DNA from: Porphyra umbilicalis
Lineage: Eukaryota; Rhodophyta; Bangiophyceae; Bangiales; Bangiaceae
Direction: 5' to 3'
NCBI GenBank assembly: GCA_002049455.2
Contig: KV918765.1
Span: 556,092-620,091, forward strand
Length of the DNA stretch: 64,000 nucleotides
A program made the translations under genes and the position numbers. Every line of letters begins with the position of its first letter. Position 1 is the stretch's first letter. The notes beneath the pieces were generated by a model. That model was not told where the DNA came from. It searched no databases and saw only the letters and a list, made by a program, of their open reading frames with translations. Of this stretch, positions 11,388 through 21,839 are shown in pieces.

Positions 11388-12227
11388 ATGGCAAACCCGC
11401 CACGTGATACTGTAGCCACGCCCTCCCCCCCTGCCTGTCCCCCACCCAGCCTCAAGGTGATCGGCGCTGGGTTTGGCCGCACCGGAACCAAGAGCTTGCA
11501 GGCCGCCCTGGAGATCCTCCTCGGCGCCCCTTGCTACCACATGGAAACGATTGTGCAGCCCAACGCGGTCGCCGGTCTGGCCGGCGATTTGGCGGCCTGG
11601 GAGGCCGTCGCGTCAACGGGGCGGTCCCCCGACTGGCGGTCGCTCTTTGACGCTCGTGGCGTGGCAGCAACCGTCGACTTTCCGGTGTGCCTCTACTATG
11701 CGGAGCTCGCGTCAGCCTACCCTGACGCCAAAGTCATCCTGTCGGTCCGCCCCGCCGCCGACTGGTTCCGGTCGTGGGCGGCGTTGACGGCGACCATCCC
11801 GCAATTTGCTTGGCTCTGCCCGGTCGTCCCCCGTTTCCGGCGGGTCGTCGCTATGATCACCGCCCTCATTTTTGCGCCCGTGTTTGACGCACCCCGTATC
11901 GCAGATGGGGTGCCGATGGACGAGGCGACGTGCATCACCGAGTACGAGCGCCACAATGCCGAGGTTGTCGCGACCATTCCCCCGGAGCGGCTGCTCGTGT
12001 ACCACCTGGGCGACGGCTGGGCGCCCCTGTGCGACTTTCTCGGCCTCCCCGTACCGTCCGTGCCCTACCCGCACCAAAATAAGAGGCGGGACCTGTCGAA
12101 CCGGTCGGGGGCGGGGCTTGTGGCGCTCGCCGTCGTCGACAAGTGGCGGTGGGTGGTCGGTGCCGGTGCCGCTGTTGCCGTGGTCGGCGTGGCCCTAGCG
12201 CTGCTGCGCGTGCAGGAGAGGCGCTGA
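11388..12227 (+). CDS. Sulfotransferase-family protein with C-terminal membrane anchor
   Basis: The 279-residue protein starts at the ATG at 11388, chosen because its context (GCCGCGATGG) is good; the frame is open upstream and an earlier ATG at 11301 is possible. Near residue 28 GAGFGRTGTKSL is the nucleotide-binding loop of the widespread family of small P-loop sulfotransferase-like proteins (Sulfotransfer_4). VILSVRPAADWFRSW at mid-length matches the second, 3'-phosphate-binding motif. By family the donor would be PAPS; the acceptor is unknown. The last 30 or so residues are hydrophobic (WVVGAGAAVAVVGVALALL) and end in RVQERR, which suggests a tail anchor. It is a single exon. Some members of this family have been annotated as NAD-dependent epimerase-like, so the exact reaction is uncertain. 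Confidence 0.85.
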   Translation: MANPPRDTVATPSPPACPPPSLKVIGAGFGRTGTKSLQAALEILLGAPCYHMETIVQPNAVAGLAGDLAAWEAVASTGRSPDWRSLFDARGVAATVDFPVCLYYAELASAYPDAKVILSVRPAADWFRSWAALTATIPQFAWLCPVVPRFRRVVAMITALIFAPVFDAPRIADGVPMDEATCITEYERHNAEVVATIPPERLLVYHLGDGWAPLCDFLGLPVPSVPYPHQNKRRDLSNRSGAGLVALAVVDKWRWVVGAGAAVAVVGVALALLRVQERR

Positions 12228-13045
12228 CGCTGCGTCATATTGAGGGGGGGGGGGTGAAGGACTGGGGGTGGTGACGCTGTACCGCCGAGCGGGTGTTGGC
12301 GGCGGGTCGCGTATCACGCAGGTCTCCCGTGCATGACAAGGACGCTCTCTTCTCCTGTGTTGACCGGGGGGCTCGGCGGCCACGGGGCTGCCGTGTATTG
12401 CACTTGGGCGAGCACTGTTAGATGTTGGCGACGGGGAGGTCTTTTCTTGTCAGAACCATGATCAAATGAAGTTTCAATTCGGCCTCTGCGGGGTCGTAGA
12501 GGCCGATTTGGAACTATTTTGCAACTGTTGGAGTGCGAGATTTTTGGGAGAACGGCTGTACGTTGTCCGGCGGCTTCCCCAGGTTGTCTCTTGTCTATGG
12601 AAAGAAGCGCACAGGTCCGCCCGACCATCGTACGAGTTCGCTCGAGGTGGTGACATCTTCATCGTCCGTACGGTCCGCGGGAGCAGATTGTGGTTAAAAA
12701 GGTACGTAAGGGCAGGTGCGGTGTTTGCGGGGTCTTGAGAGAGCTTTTTCCTTTCCAACGTTCGAACGGGGGTTGTGCGGTCGCGGATTGCGTGGCTACT
12801 CGAGCGATCGCGGCCGTTCCCGTTGCCTGTGGTCGACCGGCGCAGCGCGGATGTCGACGGGATTGCGGGTTGACGACTTGGTGCTGTGGGTCGGGGAGGT
12901 GGCGGCCCCCGAAGGAGCATGGGCGTTGCAAGGAGTAGGGGCTGGAGAAAGAGCTGCGTGTTTTTTGTGGGTACGTTGCGCAACGCGGTTTGCGTTGCAC
13001 GGTTGCTGACCTTCATGTGGGCGGTGCTATGTGTGCACCTGTGCG
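12228..13045. other. Spacer containing left part of a GC-rich repeat block
   Basis: Immediately after the sulfotransferase-like gene I see only short G runs. From about 12650, ATCGTCCGTACGGTCCGCG and TGGTTAAAAA closely match 44980-45030, so this is the left part of a repeated block (see 12650-14215). No gene is supported. Confidence 0.5.
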
Positions 13046-14215
13046 ATGACTGGTCCTGATGATGATGAGCCTCGTCGAAGCAGCCGTAGGAAGCGTTCCG
13101 CGCCTCCTTGCCGTGGATCTGTCGCCGGGAAGCTGCGACAGTCGACGGCGGTGGGCCCTGTGGCGGTCCTCCTCCTCTCAGCCGTCGACGAGACGGTCGC
13201 GTGGGAGGCGGTCGCGCGGGGCTTGGGCATTATCATGGCCGACGCGGACGCGCCGCTGGACGCGCGGCTCGGGCCCCCGGCCGGCCACGCGCACAGCGCG
13301 GTGGCCTCCGCCGTGAATTACGGCGTCGCCGTGGATGAGCGCCGCGAGTTGTTGGGGGAGGCCGCCGCAGCTGCCGCGGCATCGGAGGCGGCGGGCGCGG
13401 TGGTGGGTGTGAGCAGCGGGGGGGTATGGACCACCGGTGTGCGGGCGACCCCCGGGGGGGGCCGTGAGCCCTGTTGGGGGATGGCGCCTGAGAGGGACTC
13501 GGCGCCGCCGCGCTCGTTGGGCGCCCGCCAGTGGATGGGGGGGACGGGGGGGAGGGAGCGGAAGCGCCGCCGCGGGGGCGGTGGCTACGGCGGCCATGGC
13601 ACGCGCCGCCGGCAGCGGGTGAGGGGAAAATGGACGGCGACGGCGGCACTGGCGGGCTTGCCGACGGCGTGGGCGGCTTTGCCGACGGCGCGGGCGGGCT
13701 TTACGACGTTGCGGCCACGGCGGCAGCGGCTGCGTCGGCGGCACAGCCGCTGTCACTGTCGTTGTCAACCAACGTTGCCGCCACGGGGCTGCGGGTGAGC
13801 TGGCTCGCCAGCCGCTAGCGGCCGGTGGAGCCGCGGCACAATCTGTTCGGACCTCGGCGGTCGTGTGAGATGCGGTCCCCGTCTGAGGCGGGCACAACGG
13901 CCGCCGCAGTGGCGGCGGCCGCGCCGTCTGCCGCCGCCCCCGCCGCTCCGCCTGTCTCCTTTCCCCCCCGACACGATTGCTGGCGCCGCGCCGCCGCCGT
14001 CGCCGTCTGGCTCTGATGGCGGCGGCGGCGGTAGCGGAGGCGGTGGCGGCGGCGCGGCCAGCTTCGGCCGGTGGTTGCCCGGCTGGTGGCCGCCGTGCCT
14101 CGGTGGCAGCCGCCGCCCGCCACGACGGCGGCGGCCGCTGCCTCTCTTTCGTCTTGAGAAAACGATTTTTCGTTTCGTAAGTTCAGGGAAATTGTGCAAA
14201 CACGCTTTCAGTAAT
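12650..14215 (+). repeat. GC-rich repeated block, copy 1
   Basis: The left edge (12655-12720), an internal patch (14070-14130, CGGCCGGTGGTTGCCCGG then GTGCCTCGGTGGCAGCCGCC) and the right edge (14160-14215) all match the block at 44980-46110 in the same order. The right-edge pattern (AAGT, CAGG, CACGCTTTCAGT) also recurs near 2465-2515. The interior diverges, and copy 1 contains a possible gene at 13046-13818. The block boundaries are approximate. Confidence 0.5.
13046..13818 (+). CDS. Possible hypothetical protein, frame broken at G runs
   Basis: From the ATG at 13046 about 135 residues read like real protein: a basic start (DEPRRSSRRKR), then VGPVAVLLLSAVDETVAWEAVARGL and AVNYGVAVDERRELLGEAAA. 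Near 13445-13460 a GGGGGGG run begins, and after it this frame turns to Arg/Gly-rich nonsense. A different frame from about 13628 to TAG at 13818 is again protein-like (GGLYDVAATAAAAASAA, then SLSLSTNVAATGLRVSWL). One gene with run-length frame breaks between 13440 and 13560 explains both halves. No domain is recognised. It could also be cargo of the repeat block it sits in. Confidence 0.35.
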
Positions 14216-14869
14216 ATCTTCAGCCAATGATAGAAGAGAATTTCGGCCAATCAACGGGAGTGTTACACCTGCAACTCGGCGTGTCGGACACCGGCGGATG
14301 GCGCGCTGCCATAATAATTGAATATACGATCCAGCTGGGCTTGAGAACCTGCACGTGGTTGGCTGTCGTTGCGGGTGCTGGACCGCCGTTGGTTCCAAGG
14401 TCCTCGGCGCGCTTGGGCCACCCACTCGGCCGCTGGCGGATAGGCAGAGACCTGTTTGCACACGCGCGCATGGCGCGAGCGACATCGAGGGATGGTTGAG
14501 TGCCATAAACTTCGTCCACAGATCCTGCAGGGGTCTCTGGGTGTTTGGAGCGAGGCGACAGGAGGTCCGGCGGGTCGCGTGTGCCTGCCGCCGCCATCAT
14601 CAGACCAGCGGGCTGGTGGATGGTGGTTTTAAAGGCGGCACACGGCGGCGGGGCGGTGGCGACTGTACGCGACGCAGTCAACGGCGTGTGAGCAGCCGTG
14701 CGCCAGTCCACTCCCTCACTTCGGCACACCCGACTTGTTTGCTTGGGTTCTCACACCGCCGCGGTGCTTGCGTCCCCCCGCCCCTCCTTCGCCCCTCCCC
14801 CATTCCCTAACAGCATCGTCCACTGTTGTCCCTTGGGCCCCCCCAAGCCGCGCGCCTTCCGTGGCAACC
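13819..14869. other. Upstream region of the Patched-like gene
   Basis: The first 400 bp finish the GC-rich repeat block. From 14220 to 14700 composition is ordinary and no gene is seen. The last 170 bp before the ATG at 14870 are pyrimidine-rich (CCCCTCCTTCGCCCCTCCCC) and could be the 5' leader. Confidence 0.45.
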
Positions 14870-17767
14870 ATGGCGGGTGTCGAAAGCCCGCCCGTCCTGC
14901 TGGACACGGACGCCCTCCCCGCCGAAGTGGCCGTCGACGACGCGCACGTGACGACCGACGGCGGCGGGAGCAGCAGCTCGGGCGTTGCGCCGACCAAGGT
15001 CGACGAGACGGGTGCGGCGCCCGGCGGGCAGACGGGCCTCCTCGGCCGCGTCACGGGCGCCATTGACAATGCGCTGCGGTCCTTCTTCTTCCGCCTGGGC
15101 TACCTCATTGCCGGCCGCCCCGTCCTATTCCTCATCGGCGCTCTGCTGTTGACTGGCGGTCTGACGGCGGGTGTCGTGCGTTTGCGCACCGAATCCCGCG
15201 GCAACAAGCTGTGGGTGCCGCAAGGCACCCGCGCGCTGCGGGACGAAGCGGTCGTCGAAGCCGAGTTTGGCCAGTTTGTCCGCTCCGTACGGCTCATTGC
15301 GACGGCCGACGACGGGGGGGACGTGGCGACGCGGGCGGGCCTCAGCGGCCTCATTGCTCTCGAGCGGGCGTCGGAGGAGGTGCGAACGACGCTCAATGGC
15401 GAGGAGCTGACGTACGACGTGCTGTGCTTCCGCCGCCCCGACGCGGCCAACAACACGCTGTGCTCGACAACGTCTGTGCTCGGCGCCTTTTATGACCCAG
15501 AGTCGGCAAATCTGCGGGACGACGGGAGCGTGGACTTTTTGGCGACCGTCGAGGCGGCGCTGGCCGGGCTAAACGACGCGGAAATCAAGACGCGCCTGGC
15601 CGGCGACGGGGAGCTGCTGCCGACCTCTTCCGGCGGCACGGTCCAGCGGTCGGTGGTGCTCGGTGGCACGGCCGGGTCGGGCGCCGACTTTTCCGCCCGC
15701 GCCTTGTACCTGAGCCTCTCCCTCCGCAACGAGCAGGTGGAACAGGATGGGGAGGACGTGGACGAGCGCGCCGACGCGTGGGAGGAGGCTTGGTCCCGCC
15801 GCCTGTTGTATGATAACAGCCTGCCGGTGCAGGGGGCGGCCGCGCTCGACTTTCGCGGCGACTCGTCGTGGGCGCAGGAGGAGGCATTTTCGGGCGCCGT
15901 GTCGGGCGACGTGACGCTCTTCACAGCCGGCTTTGTGCTCCTGTTTGCGTATGTGATGCTCTTCCTCGGTGAATTCCACGCCGTGCGCTCCCGCCTTTTT
16001 GCGGGTGCGGCGACGCTGCTCAACGTGGGGCTGGCTATCGGCTCGTCGTTTGGCCTCGCGTCTCTCATTGGGTCCTTTTACGGGCCCGTGCACCAAATCC
16101 TGCCGCTCCTGCTGCTGGGCGTTGGCGCCGACGATGGCTTTGTCGTTGTGCAAGCGCTCGACGATGTGCGTGCCAACCCACGGTACGCGTCCAAGACGGC
16201 GCAGGAGCGGGTTGCGCTTGCCCTTTCCAACTCGGGGGTGGCCATCTTCCTCACTTCTGCCACTAATGTGGCCGTTTTCCTCATCTCCTCGACCACCAAG
16301 CTGCCGGCCCTGCGCCACTTTTCGTGGTGGGCAGCGCTCGGCGTCTTTTTCGACTTTGTCTACACCCTGATCTTCCTCGTGCCGTGCCTCTTGTGGGATG
16401 AGCGCCGGATGGCCGCCGGCCGCCGTGACTGCGTGCCGTGCGTGCGGGCCAAGCCTGCCAAGGCGGAGAAGGAGACCAACTTGTGCGGCGTGCGCCTCGG
16501 CTTCCTCTCCCGCTTCCTATCCGGACCGTTTGCGCGCATCCTCCTCAACCGCTTTGTGCGGCTCGGGGTCCTCGCGGCCTTTGTCAGCTTCTTTGGCGCC
16601 ATGGTCTACGGCGCCTCGCAGCTCGAGCTGCGCTCCCAGTTTTCCGACTTTTTCCCCGACGACTCCCCCTCCAAGGCGTTCAACGAGCGCCGCGACGAGT
16701 TTTTTTCCACAGGCGACAGCTTTGCGGTGTACACCCCGGACCTCAACTACCCCGACCCGGCCGTGCAAGCGGAGCTCCTCCGCCTGTGCGCGCCCGAGAC
16801 GGGTGCGATTGCGCAGAGCCCGTACGTCGAGGGCCCGTCGGTCGATTGCTGGTACGCGCGGCTGCGCGAGACGGTGACCGACGCGGGCCTGCTGGCTGGC
16901 GACGCATTTTACCCGGCGCTGGACGCCTTTCTGGGCTCCCCTGCGGGCACCCGCTTCCAGTCCGACGTGCGGTTTGCCACGGATGGCACGATTTCGCTCG
17001 CACGCGTTACCGCCCAACAGCGCGACTTCGATACAAACGAGGAAGAGGTTGATTCGATGGAGGCCCTGCGGCAGCTGGTCGATGACTCCTCCCTCGACGG
17101 CGCCTTTGCCTACACGTTCGCTTTCACTTTTGTCGAGCAACAAGCCGTCTTGATCCAAGAGGCGGCCCTCACCGTCGGCTTATCCCTTGTGTTCGTGCTG
17201 GTCGTTACGCTCATCCTTATTGGCCACCCTTTTGCGTCGGCCATTACGCTTGCGTCGGTCGGTGGCGCCGTAACGTGCGTGCTCGGCATCGTATACTTCA
17301 CCGATACACAAATCAACTCTGTGAGTGTCATCTCCCTCGCGCTCGCCGTCGGCCTGTCGGTCGACTACACGGCCCACATTGTGCGCTCTTTTATGGAGCA
17401 GGTGGGTACCCGTCGGGACCGGGCGGCTGCCGCACTTGGCGCCCTCGGCCCGCCAGTCTTCCACGCGTCGACGAGTACCTTCTTGGCTATCCTGCTGCTC
17501 GCCTTCTCCCAATCGTTCGTCTTCCGAGTGCTCTTCAAGGTGCTCGTGTCGATTACGACCATTGGCGTCGGCTTTGGCTTCCTGTTTACCCCGGTTGCGC
17601 TGTCCTTGGTCGGGCCGCCGAGCCTCTTCAACAGCGTGGAGGACCGGGAGGAGGGGGAGGAGAGGCGGGCCAACCGCCTGACTGCCCGGGTGCATGGCGG
17701 GTCGGGCGTGGACGCGCCTGAGACAAGGGACTCGGGCGTTGATGACGATGCAGGGACGGTGGCCTAG
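14870..17767 (+). CDS. Patched/RND-family membrane permease with sterol-sensing domain
   Basis: The 965-residue protein belongs to the Patched/NPC1-like branch of the RND superfamily, which moves lipids or sterols using ion gradients; the substrate here is unknown. ATG at 14870 (CAACCATGGC) is preferred because the upstream frame has no other ATG. A first membrane segment (VLFLIGALLLTGGLTAGVV) is followed by a large extracytoplasmic domain. Next comes a five-helix sterol-sensing domain (VTLFTAGFVLLFAYVMLFLGE onward) containing GVGADDGFVVVQAL, the RND acidic pair in helix 4. A second extracytoplasmic loop and a second bundle with LALAVGLSVDYTAHIVRSF complete the duplicated fold, giving about 12 helices. 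It is a single exon of 2.9 kb ending in TAG, with AATAAA 16 bp later (17783). It converges on the GDP-fucose transporter gene. The short Glu-rich tail is probably cytoplasmic. Confidence 0.93.
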   Translation: MAGVESPPVLLDTDALPAEVAVDDAHVTTDGGGSSSSGVAPTKVDETGAAPGGQTGLLGRVTGAIDNALRSFFFRLGYLIAGRPVLFLIGALLLTGGLTAGVVRLRTESRGNKLWVPQGTRALRDEAVVEAEFGQFVRSVRLIATADDGGDVATRAGLSGLIALERASEEVRTTLNGEELTYDVLCFRRPDAANNTLCSTTSVLGAFYDPESANLRDDGSVDFLATVEAALAGLNDAEIKTRLAGDGELLPTSSGGTVQRSVVLGGTAGSGADFSARALYLSLSLRNEQVEQDGEDVDERADAWEEAWSRRLLYDNSLPVQGAAALDFRGDSSWAQEEAFSGAVSGDVTLFTAGFVLLFAYVMLFLGEFHAVRSRLFAGAATLLNVGLAIGSSFGLASLIGSFYGPVHQILPLLLLGVGADDGFVVVQALDDVRANPRYASKTAQERVALALSNSGVAIFLTSATNVAVFLISSTTKLPALRHFSWWAALGVFFDFVYTLIFLVPCLLWDERRMAAGRRDCVPCVRAKPAKAEKETNLCGVRLGFLSRFLSGPFARILLNRFVRLGVLAAFVSFFGAMVYGASQLELRSQFSDFFPDDSPSKAFNERRDEFFSTGDSFAVYTPDLNYPDPAVQAELLRLCAPETGAIAQSPYVEGPSVDCWYARLRETVTDAGLLAGDAFYPALDAFLGSPAGTRFQSDVRFATDGTISLARVTAQQRDFDTNEEEVDSMEALRQLVDDSSLDGAFAYTFAFTFVEQQAVLIQEAALTVGLSLVFVLVVTLILIGHPFASAITLASVGGAVTCVLGIVYFTDTQINSVSVISLALAVGLSVDYTAHIVRSFMEQVGTRRDRAAAALGALGPPVFHASTSTFLAILLLAFSQSFVFRVLFKVLVSITTIGVGFGFLFTPVALSLVGPPSLFNSVEDREEGEERRANRLTARVHGGSGVDAPETRDSGVDDDAGTVA

Positions 17768-17782
17768 TAGGGCATTGTACGT

Positions 17783-17788
17783 AATAAA
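17783..17788 (+). terminator. Polyadenylation signal of the Patched-like gene
   Basis: AATAAA lies 16 bp after the TAG stop. It is a close match to the eukaryotic signal and sits at a plausible distance. Confidence 0.55.
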
Positions 17789-18318
17789 CCGATGACTTGC
17801 TGTATCGCCGTCGTCGAGCAATGCGCACCCCCGCTGACGCCTGCGATTGCGCAATCGCTGTTCCTTCGAAGTGCCCCAGGACGCCCCTACTGGCGAGCAA
17901 GTGTGTACCCAGAATAGCTGCTGAACAAAAAACGCGGCTTCTGACACAGCTCATCCACGCTAGCCGGCGTGCCCTGAATAGTATTTATGCTACAACCCAA
18001 GCGGCAGCGTCGAACGCGCTCGACACCCACAGCTGACATGGAGCGCGGGCCAGGTCGGCCCAGACTCGGTGTGAAATTCGCTCACGCCGCAACTACTGAC
18101 ACTACTGCAGGCATCGCCTGGCTGCGCAGACCTTGAGAACCGCACACGAGACGCACTGTCCGTGACCGTGAGCTCACTCTCCCTAACAGTGGCGCATCGC
18201 GCTCATACAGAGAGTTCCTGAGCAACATCCAAACCGAGCGCGGCAACGAAGACAAAAGTTCAAGGAGAATCAAACATCAAAAAAAGAAAGGGAGCGCGAA
18301 GGAAAAAAAACGAACTGC
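17789..18318. other. Convergent intergenic region
   Basis: About 530 bp separate the ends of the Patched-like and GDP-fucose transporter genes. It holds no frame of interest. Purine runs (AAAAAAGAAAGGGAGCGCGAAGG) near 18275-18310 lie in the 3' flank of the transporter. Confidence 0.5.
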
Positions 18319-19395
18319 CTATGTGCGGGGCGCCTCGTTCATGACCAGCGGCCTGACGTTATCCTCGGCAGCCGCAGCGACACGCTCGGCCTCCTCCGCC
18401 GCCGCCTTGCTCCTCATCTCCGCACGCCGCACGAGCACGTAGCTCAGAGAACCTGTCAACACGACCGCCACGCTCACTCCCCCGAGGACCGTGATCGGGT
18501 TGCGGTAGATGCCCAGCGCCAACACCGTCTGTGCCGCCGCCTTGGCCGTCGCCGACACGTTGTGAGTGAGGGGGCTCGTGTAATTGATCTGCGAGGCGGT
18601 GGCAAAGGAGATGGCGACGCCGAGGAAGCCGCTGACAGTCATGAGCGCCCAGAACTGGACCGTGCGCACGTTGGGGGCTGTCGCCACCACGTTGAGCTCG
18701 CCCGACAGGACAATGAGGGGCAGGAAGAGGAAGGTCGCGTTGACGTTGTTGTACAGTGTCATCTTCCACGAGTTGTTGTCGACCAGGCGGAACTTTTTCT
18801 TAACCATGATTGAGTTCATGGCCACGAAAAAGGAAGACGCTACCCCAAAGACGACGCCCTGCATCGACCAACGCAGCTCCTGGTCATTGCCCAGCAGGAA
18901 GCCCGAAACGACGAGCGCGCAGCAGCCGATCGCCGGCAAGGACGTTACCTGCCCCAAAACCACGAAGTCAAAGATGACGTTGAAGACAATGGTCAGGGAG
19001 CGGGCCACTTGGTAGAAGCTCACCTCCACGTACTTGAGGCACAGGTTGTTGAACACAATCATGCACGTGAAGACCACCGACAGCGACACCATCTGCCGCA
19101 CGACCTGCGGGCGGAGCTCAAACTTGGGCACGTCGGCCACACCAGCCTGGCCCATTGCGTACACGACAACGACCGTCACCAGGCACTGGTACCAGGTGAT
19201 GAAGAAGGGGGCGTCAATCTTGCCGGTAGGCGACGACAGCAGCGTCTTGTTGACAAACACCATGGAAATGGAGATGACCCAGTAAAAGGCGACCGCCCAA
19301 AAGATGTTACTCATGTCCTTGGCGAGGGTGGCAGCCGCCACTGCCGACGTTGCCGACGGTGACGGCGCCCCATCTAGTTCCGTCTTGGTCGCCAT
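18319..19395 (-). CDS. GDP-fucose transporter (SLC35C1 type)
   Basis: The 358-residue protein is a Golgi nucleotide-sugar antiporter that would import GDP-fucose in exchange for GMP for fucosylation. The start is the ATG at 19395 (GCGACCATGGC on the coding strand); the open frame upstream is GC-rich and not family-like. Length matches the family (about 360). Ten membrane helices are expected. Diagnostic blocks are FVNKTLLSSPTGKIDAPFF, NNLCLKYVEVSFYQVARSL, NNSWKMTLYNNVNATFLFLP and INYTSPLTHNVSATAKAA, all in SLC35C1 order and spacing. It is a single exon. The charged Ala/Glu tail is cytoplasmic by family topology. Other SLC35 members such as triose-phosphate-type carriers are less likely, because the SPLTHNVS and NNVNA blocks are typical of fucose carriers. 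Confidence 0.93.
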   Translation of the reverse strand: MATKTELDGAPSPSATSAVAAATLAKDMSNIFWAVAFYWVISISMVFVNKTLLSSPTGKIDAPFFITWYQCLVTVVVVYAMGQAGVADVPKFELRPQVVRQMVSLSVVFTCMIVFNNLCLKYVEVSFYQVARSLTIVFNVIFDFVVLGQVTSLPAIGCCALVVSGFLLGNDQELRWSMQGVVFGVASSFFVAMNSIMVKKKFRLVDNNSWKMTLYNNVNATFLFLPLIVLSGELNVVATAPNVRTVQFWALMTVSGFLGVAISFATASQINYTSPLTHNVSATAKAAAQTVLALGIYRNPITVLGGVSVAVVLTGSLSYVLVRRAEMRSKAAAEEAERVAAAAEDNVRPLVMNEAPRT

Positions 19396-20290
19396 GGTGG
19401 CGACGCGCGACGCTCGGAAGGGGGCAAGAAGTCGACAGCAACGTGATGAGGTGTTTGGGGGGACGGTCTCAGCCGGTTGGCCGGAGGGGACGGGACGTCG
19501 AGCCGGCCAAAGGCGGCGGTGGGCACAACGCGCACTGCCACCACAGCCCCACCTCACCCACGACGGCGGCACCACGATCCACTCCCCAAGCGCCGGGGAG
19601 GCGCGGGTTGACGGCGCGTGCGTGTCGCGACGCGGCGCGGCGGTCGCGAAAACGCGCCGTCGCCGGCGGGGGTGGGCATGTACACGGGGCGCCGCGGTCA
19701 CCGACAGCCACTCGCCGCACTCGCCCCGGCCGGGCGTCAGAGTGTCCCTCCAGGGGGTGCGCGGCGCCCGCGTCCACCGCCGTTCCCAGTCAGTCCGGTC
19801 GCACACGCGCAGCAGCAGTCGCGGCGTCGTCGGCGTCGCCCGTCTGGCTGCCCCCCTCCTGTGATGCGCTGCAGACACGACCGAGGCGGGCCGATGCCGG
19901 GGCCTCGGCGGCCCTCGGCAGGCCCGCAGCCAACGGCAACCACCGAAAAGGCCGTCGCACAGGCACGGGCTCCGGCCGAGGGCCTCGGGCGCCTCGGTCG
20001 TGGCGCCGCAGGTTGGCGACGCTTGTGGGTGCGGCCGAGGCATGACTGTCAGCGACACTTCCCGTTGACAGGTTCGACGCCGCGGTCCCTCAGCTGTGAT
20101 CCACGTGGCCACAGTGATCGCTGGTATCCAGCTCTCTGAAACTTTTTGGCCCCGTAACGCACCTTCGAGGGAGCCAAAGGTCGATGACACTGAAGCGCAA
20201 TGTATTCACTCAGAACGTACGGATTTAAATGAGTTGGGATAGACATAACGCAGGCAGAATCAATCGTGCCAGATGCCCTTCTTTGGCTTG
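19396..20290. other. Upstream region of the GDP-fucose transporter
   Basis: This GC-rich spacer carries open frames on both strands without recognisable domains. The minus-strand frame is continuous with the transporter for 265 codons upstream, but this is probably a composition effect. Promoter elements are not obvious. Confidence 0.45.
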
Positions 20291-20985
20291 TTCCCTGGCC
20301 TTTAGGACAGGGTGCTCTCAAAGTGCAGTGATGCACAGATATACTTAGATCATGAGACTTGCTCTCCGTTGCAGAGGTGGCAGTCTGCATTTGTGATCTG
20401 AAAGTGCGTCAGGGCCGCGATGACGCTGAAAGCGAATGGGGTTACGTGGCTGAGAAGGACTGTCCAGCCACAGGGGTCACAGGGCCCGGACGGCGCCTGC
20501 CCCCCTGCCCCCCCCCACCGCCCCAAGTTGCGCGCGGCGACCGCGCGCAGCGACTTCCGGGGTTCGAAGCGCCCACGATGACCCGCGGGTGATCGTGCCT
20601 GCGCGCCGACTTGTTGCGGCGGCGCGTCTGCGGTTGCTGACGCCATCTACCGGTGCGGTTAGAGGCGTCCCGTCGCGCGGCGGTCGATCCCACCCGCCCC
20701 CCCGTGCGCCGTGTCGGCCGCCCCGCCGGCCGCGCGCAGGTGCGCTGAGCGGCGGGGTGATTGCCCTGACCGTGGGCGTTGCGCCACGCCGGCGGGTCGC
20801 CGTCGCTGCGGTGGCGCCGGCGGCATCCCTTTTCCCACTCCACGCCTCCCCCGCCACGGCAACGTGGCTACACGTGCCCCTGTGCGTGCTCGAGGCAATG
20901 GAGCTGGCCAGCGTGCCCGGTGCCGATGCGTCGCCGAGCGCGCCTGCGCCCTGAAGGCCAGGGTATTGCACGCACGTGCCTGAAA
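20291..20985 (-). mobile_element. 0.7-kb dispersed repeat, copy A
   Basis: It is homologous along its length to 28789-29483 and 43447-44160, in opposite orientation. Left edge TTCCCTGGCC and right-side GGCCAGGGTATTGCA form a near-terminal inverted CCCTGGCC motif. The interior is GC-rich with the patch GGGGTTCGAAGCGCCCACGA. No protein is convincing. A GGGCGT-rich small element lies 60 bp to the right. Confidence 0.75.
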
Positions 20986-21044
20986 TTGTTGTTCGTGCTG
21001 AGGCTGTTTTCCCATTCTTGGACTTCTGAAACATGACCCAAGAC

Positions 21045-21168
21045 TAGGGTTGCCCAGAACGCCCGGGTCGTCGTTAAGGGCGTCGTTAAGGGCGTCGCCA
21101 GGGCGTCATTTGGGCGTCGTGCTCCCCTAACGCCCCAACTCAAAAGGGCGTCAGCAAGGCGTCGCGAA
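21045..21168 (-). repeat. GGGCGT-rich small element, copy 1
   Basis: About 125 bp contain eight or so GGGCGTC motifs, several spaced by 12 bp, beginning with TAGGGTTGC. Related elements with the terminal GCAACCCTA pattern lie at 28521-28645 and 44685-44796, each near a copy of the 0.7-kb repeat. Confidence 0.6.
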
Positions 21169-21189
21169 GAGAAAGTTTTCAGAGGGGTC

Positions 21190-21231
21190 TATTGCAGAAC
21201 GCTCAGTTTTGGCTTATCCGAACAGGAACAA
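21190..21231 (+). repeat. Lone end of TATTGC-type element
   Basis: TATTGCAGAACGCTCAGTTT then GGCTTATCCGAACAGGAAC matches the repeat end at 1028-1094 with several changes. Confidence 0.5.
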
Positions 21232-21839
21232 CAGTGCTTGAGTCAACTATACAGTACAATTCAAGAAATCTTAAAGTTTTGCCTCGCGCGGCCCCTGAAC
21301 GCCTGGGATAGGTCCTTTTGGGATGCCAGAATCGGCCTCATGTTTATGAACCTTGAATATGCTCAATGTTTTGAAGCATGTGTTGTAGTCTCGGCATGTC
21401 ATTCCAACAGCTGTCCTGCTTGTCGCCCCGTGGTGGGAATGCAATACTCGCCTCCGCTGCCTAACTTGAAATCGGTCTGGTCTCGGGCGCGTCTGTCGTG
21501 CGCTCTGGGAACCTCGACAACAGTCTAACGGCATCCGGGGAAAACAGGGGCGATCGCGAGCCCGTCTGCCGGAAATTGATGGCGCCTTGAGCGGAGTCGG
21601 GCTGAGACCCGAGGACACTGGCCGCAAACGAGCGGAAATCAGGGCAGACGGACACATCCCGACGGCCTTGGGTCTGGCAGTTACACTGCGGCACACGCAT
21701 GCGCTTGCATCTGAACATCGCTCCTGCCGCCTCGGTGTGCCCCCCCCTCGCCGACCCCACCATTCCCGCCGCCCTATCTCTCCCCCTCCCCCCCCTTCCC
21801 GCGCGCCCCCTTCTTCGCCCTCCTCTCTTTTGGACTATC

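Noticed and set aside
14735..14869. Extended N-terminus of the Patched-like protein
   Set aside because: The upstream frame is open but has no ATG; the ATG at 14870 has good context and the extra residues are pyrimidine-rich leader.
20350..21034. Genes inside the 0.7-kb repeats
   Set aside because: Similar frames exist in all three copies, but they contain frame shifts between copies and no domain; nucleotide homology explains the resemblance.
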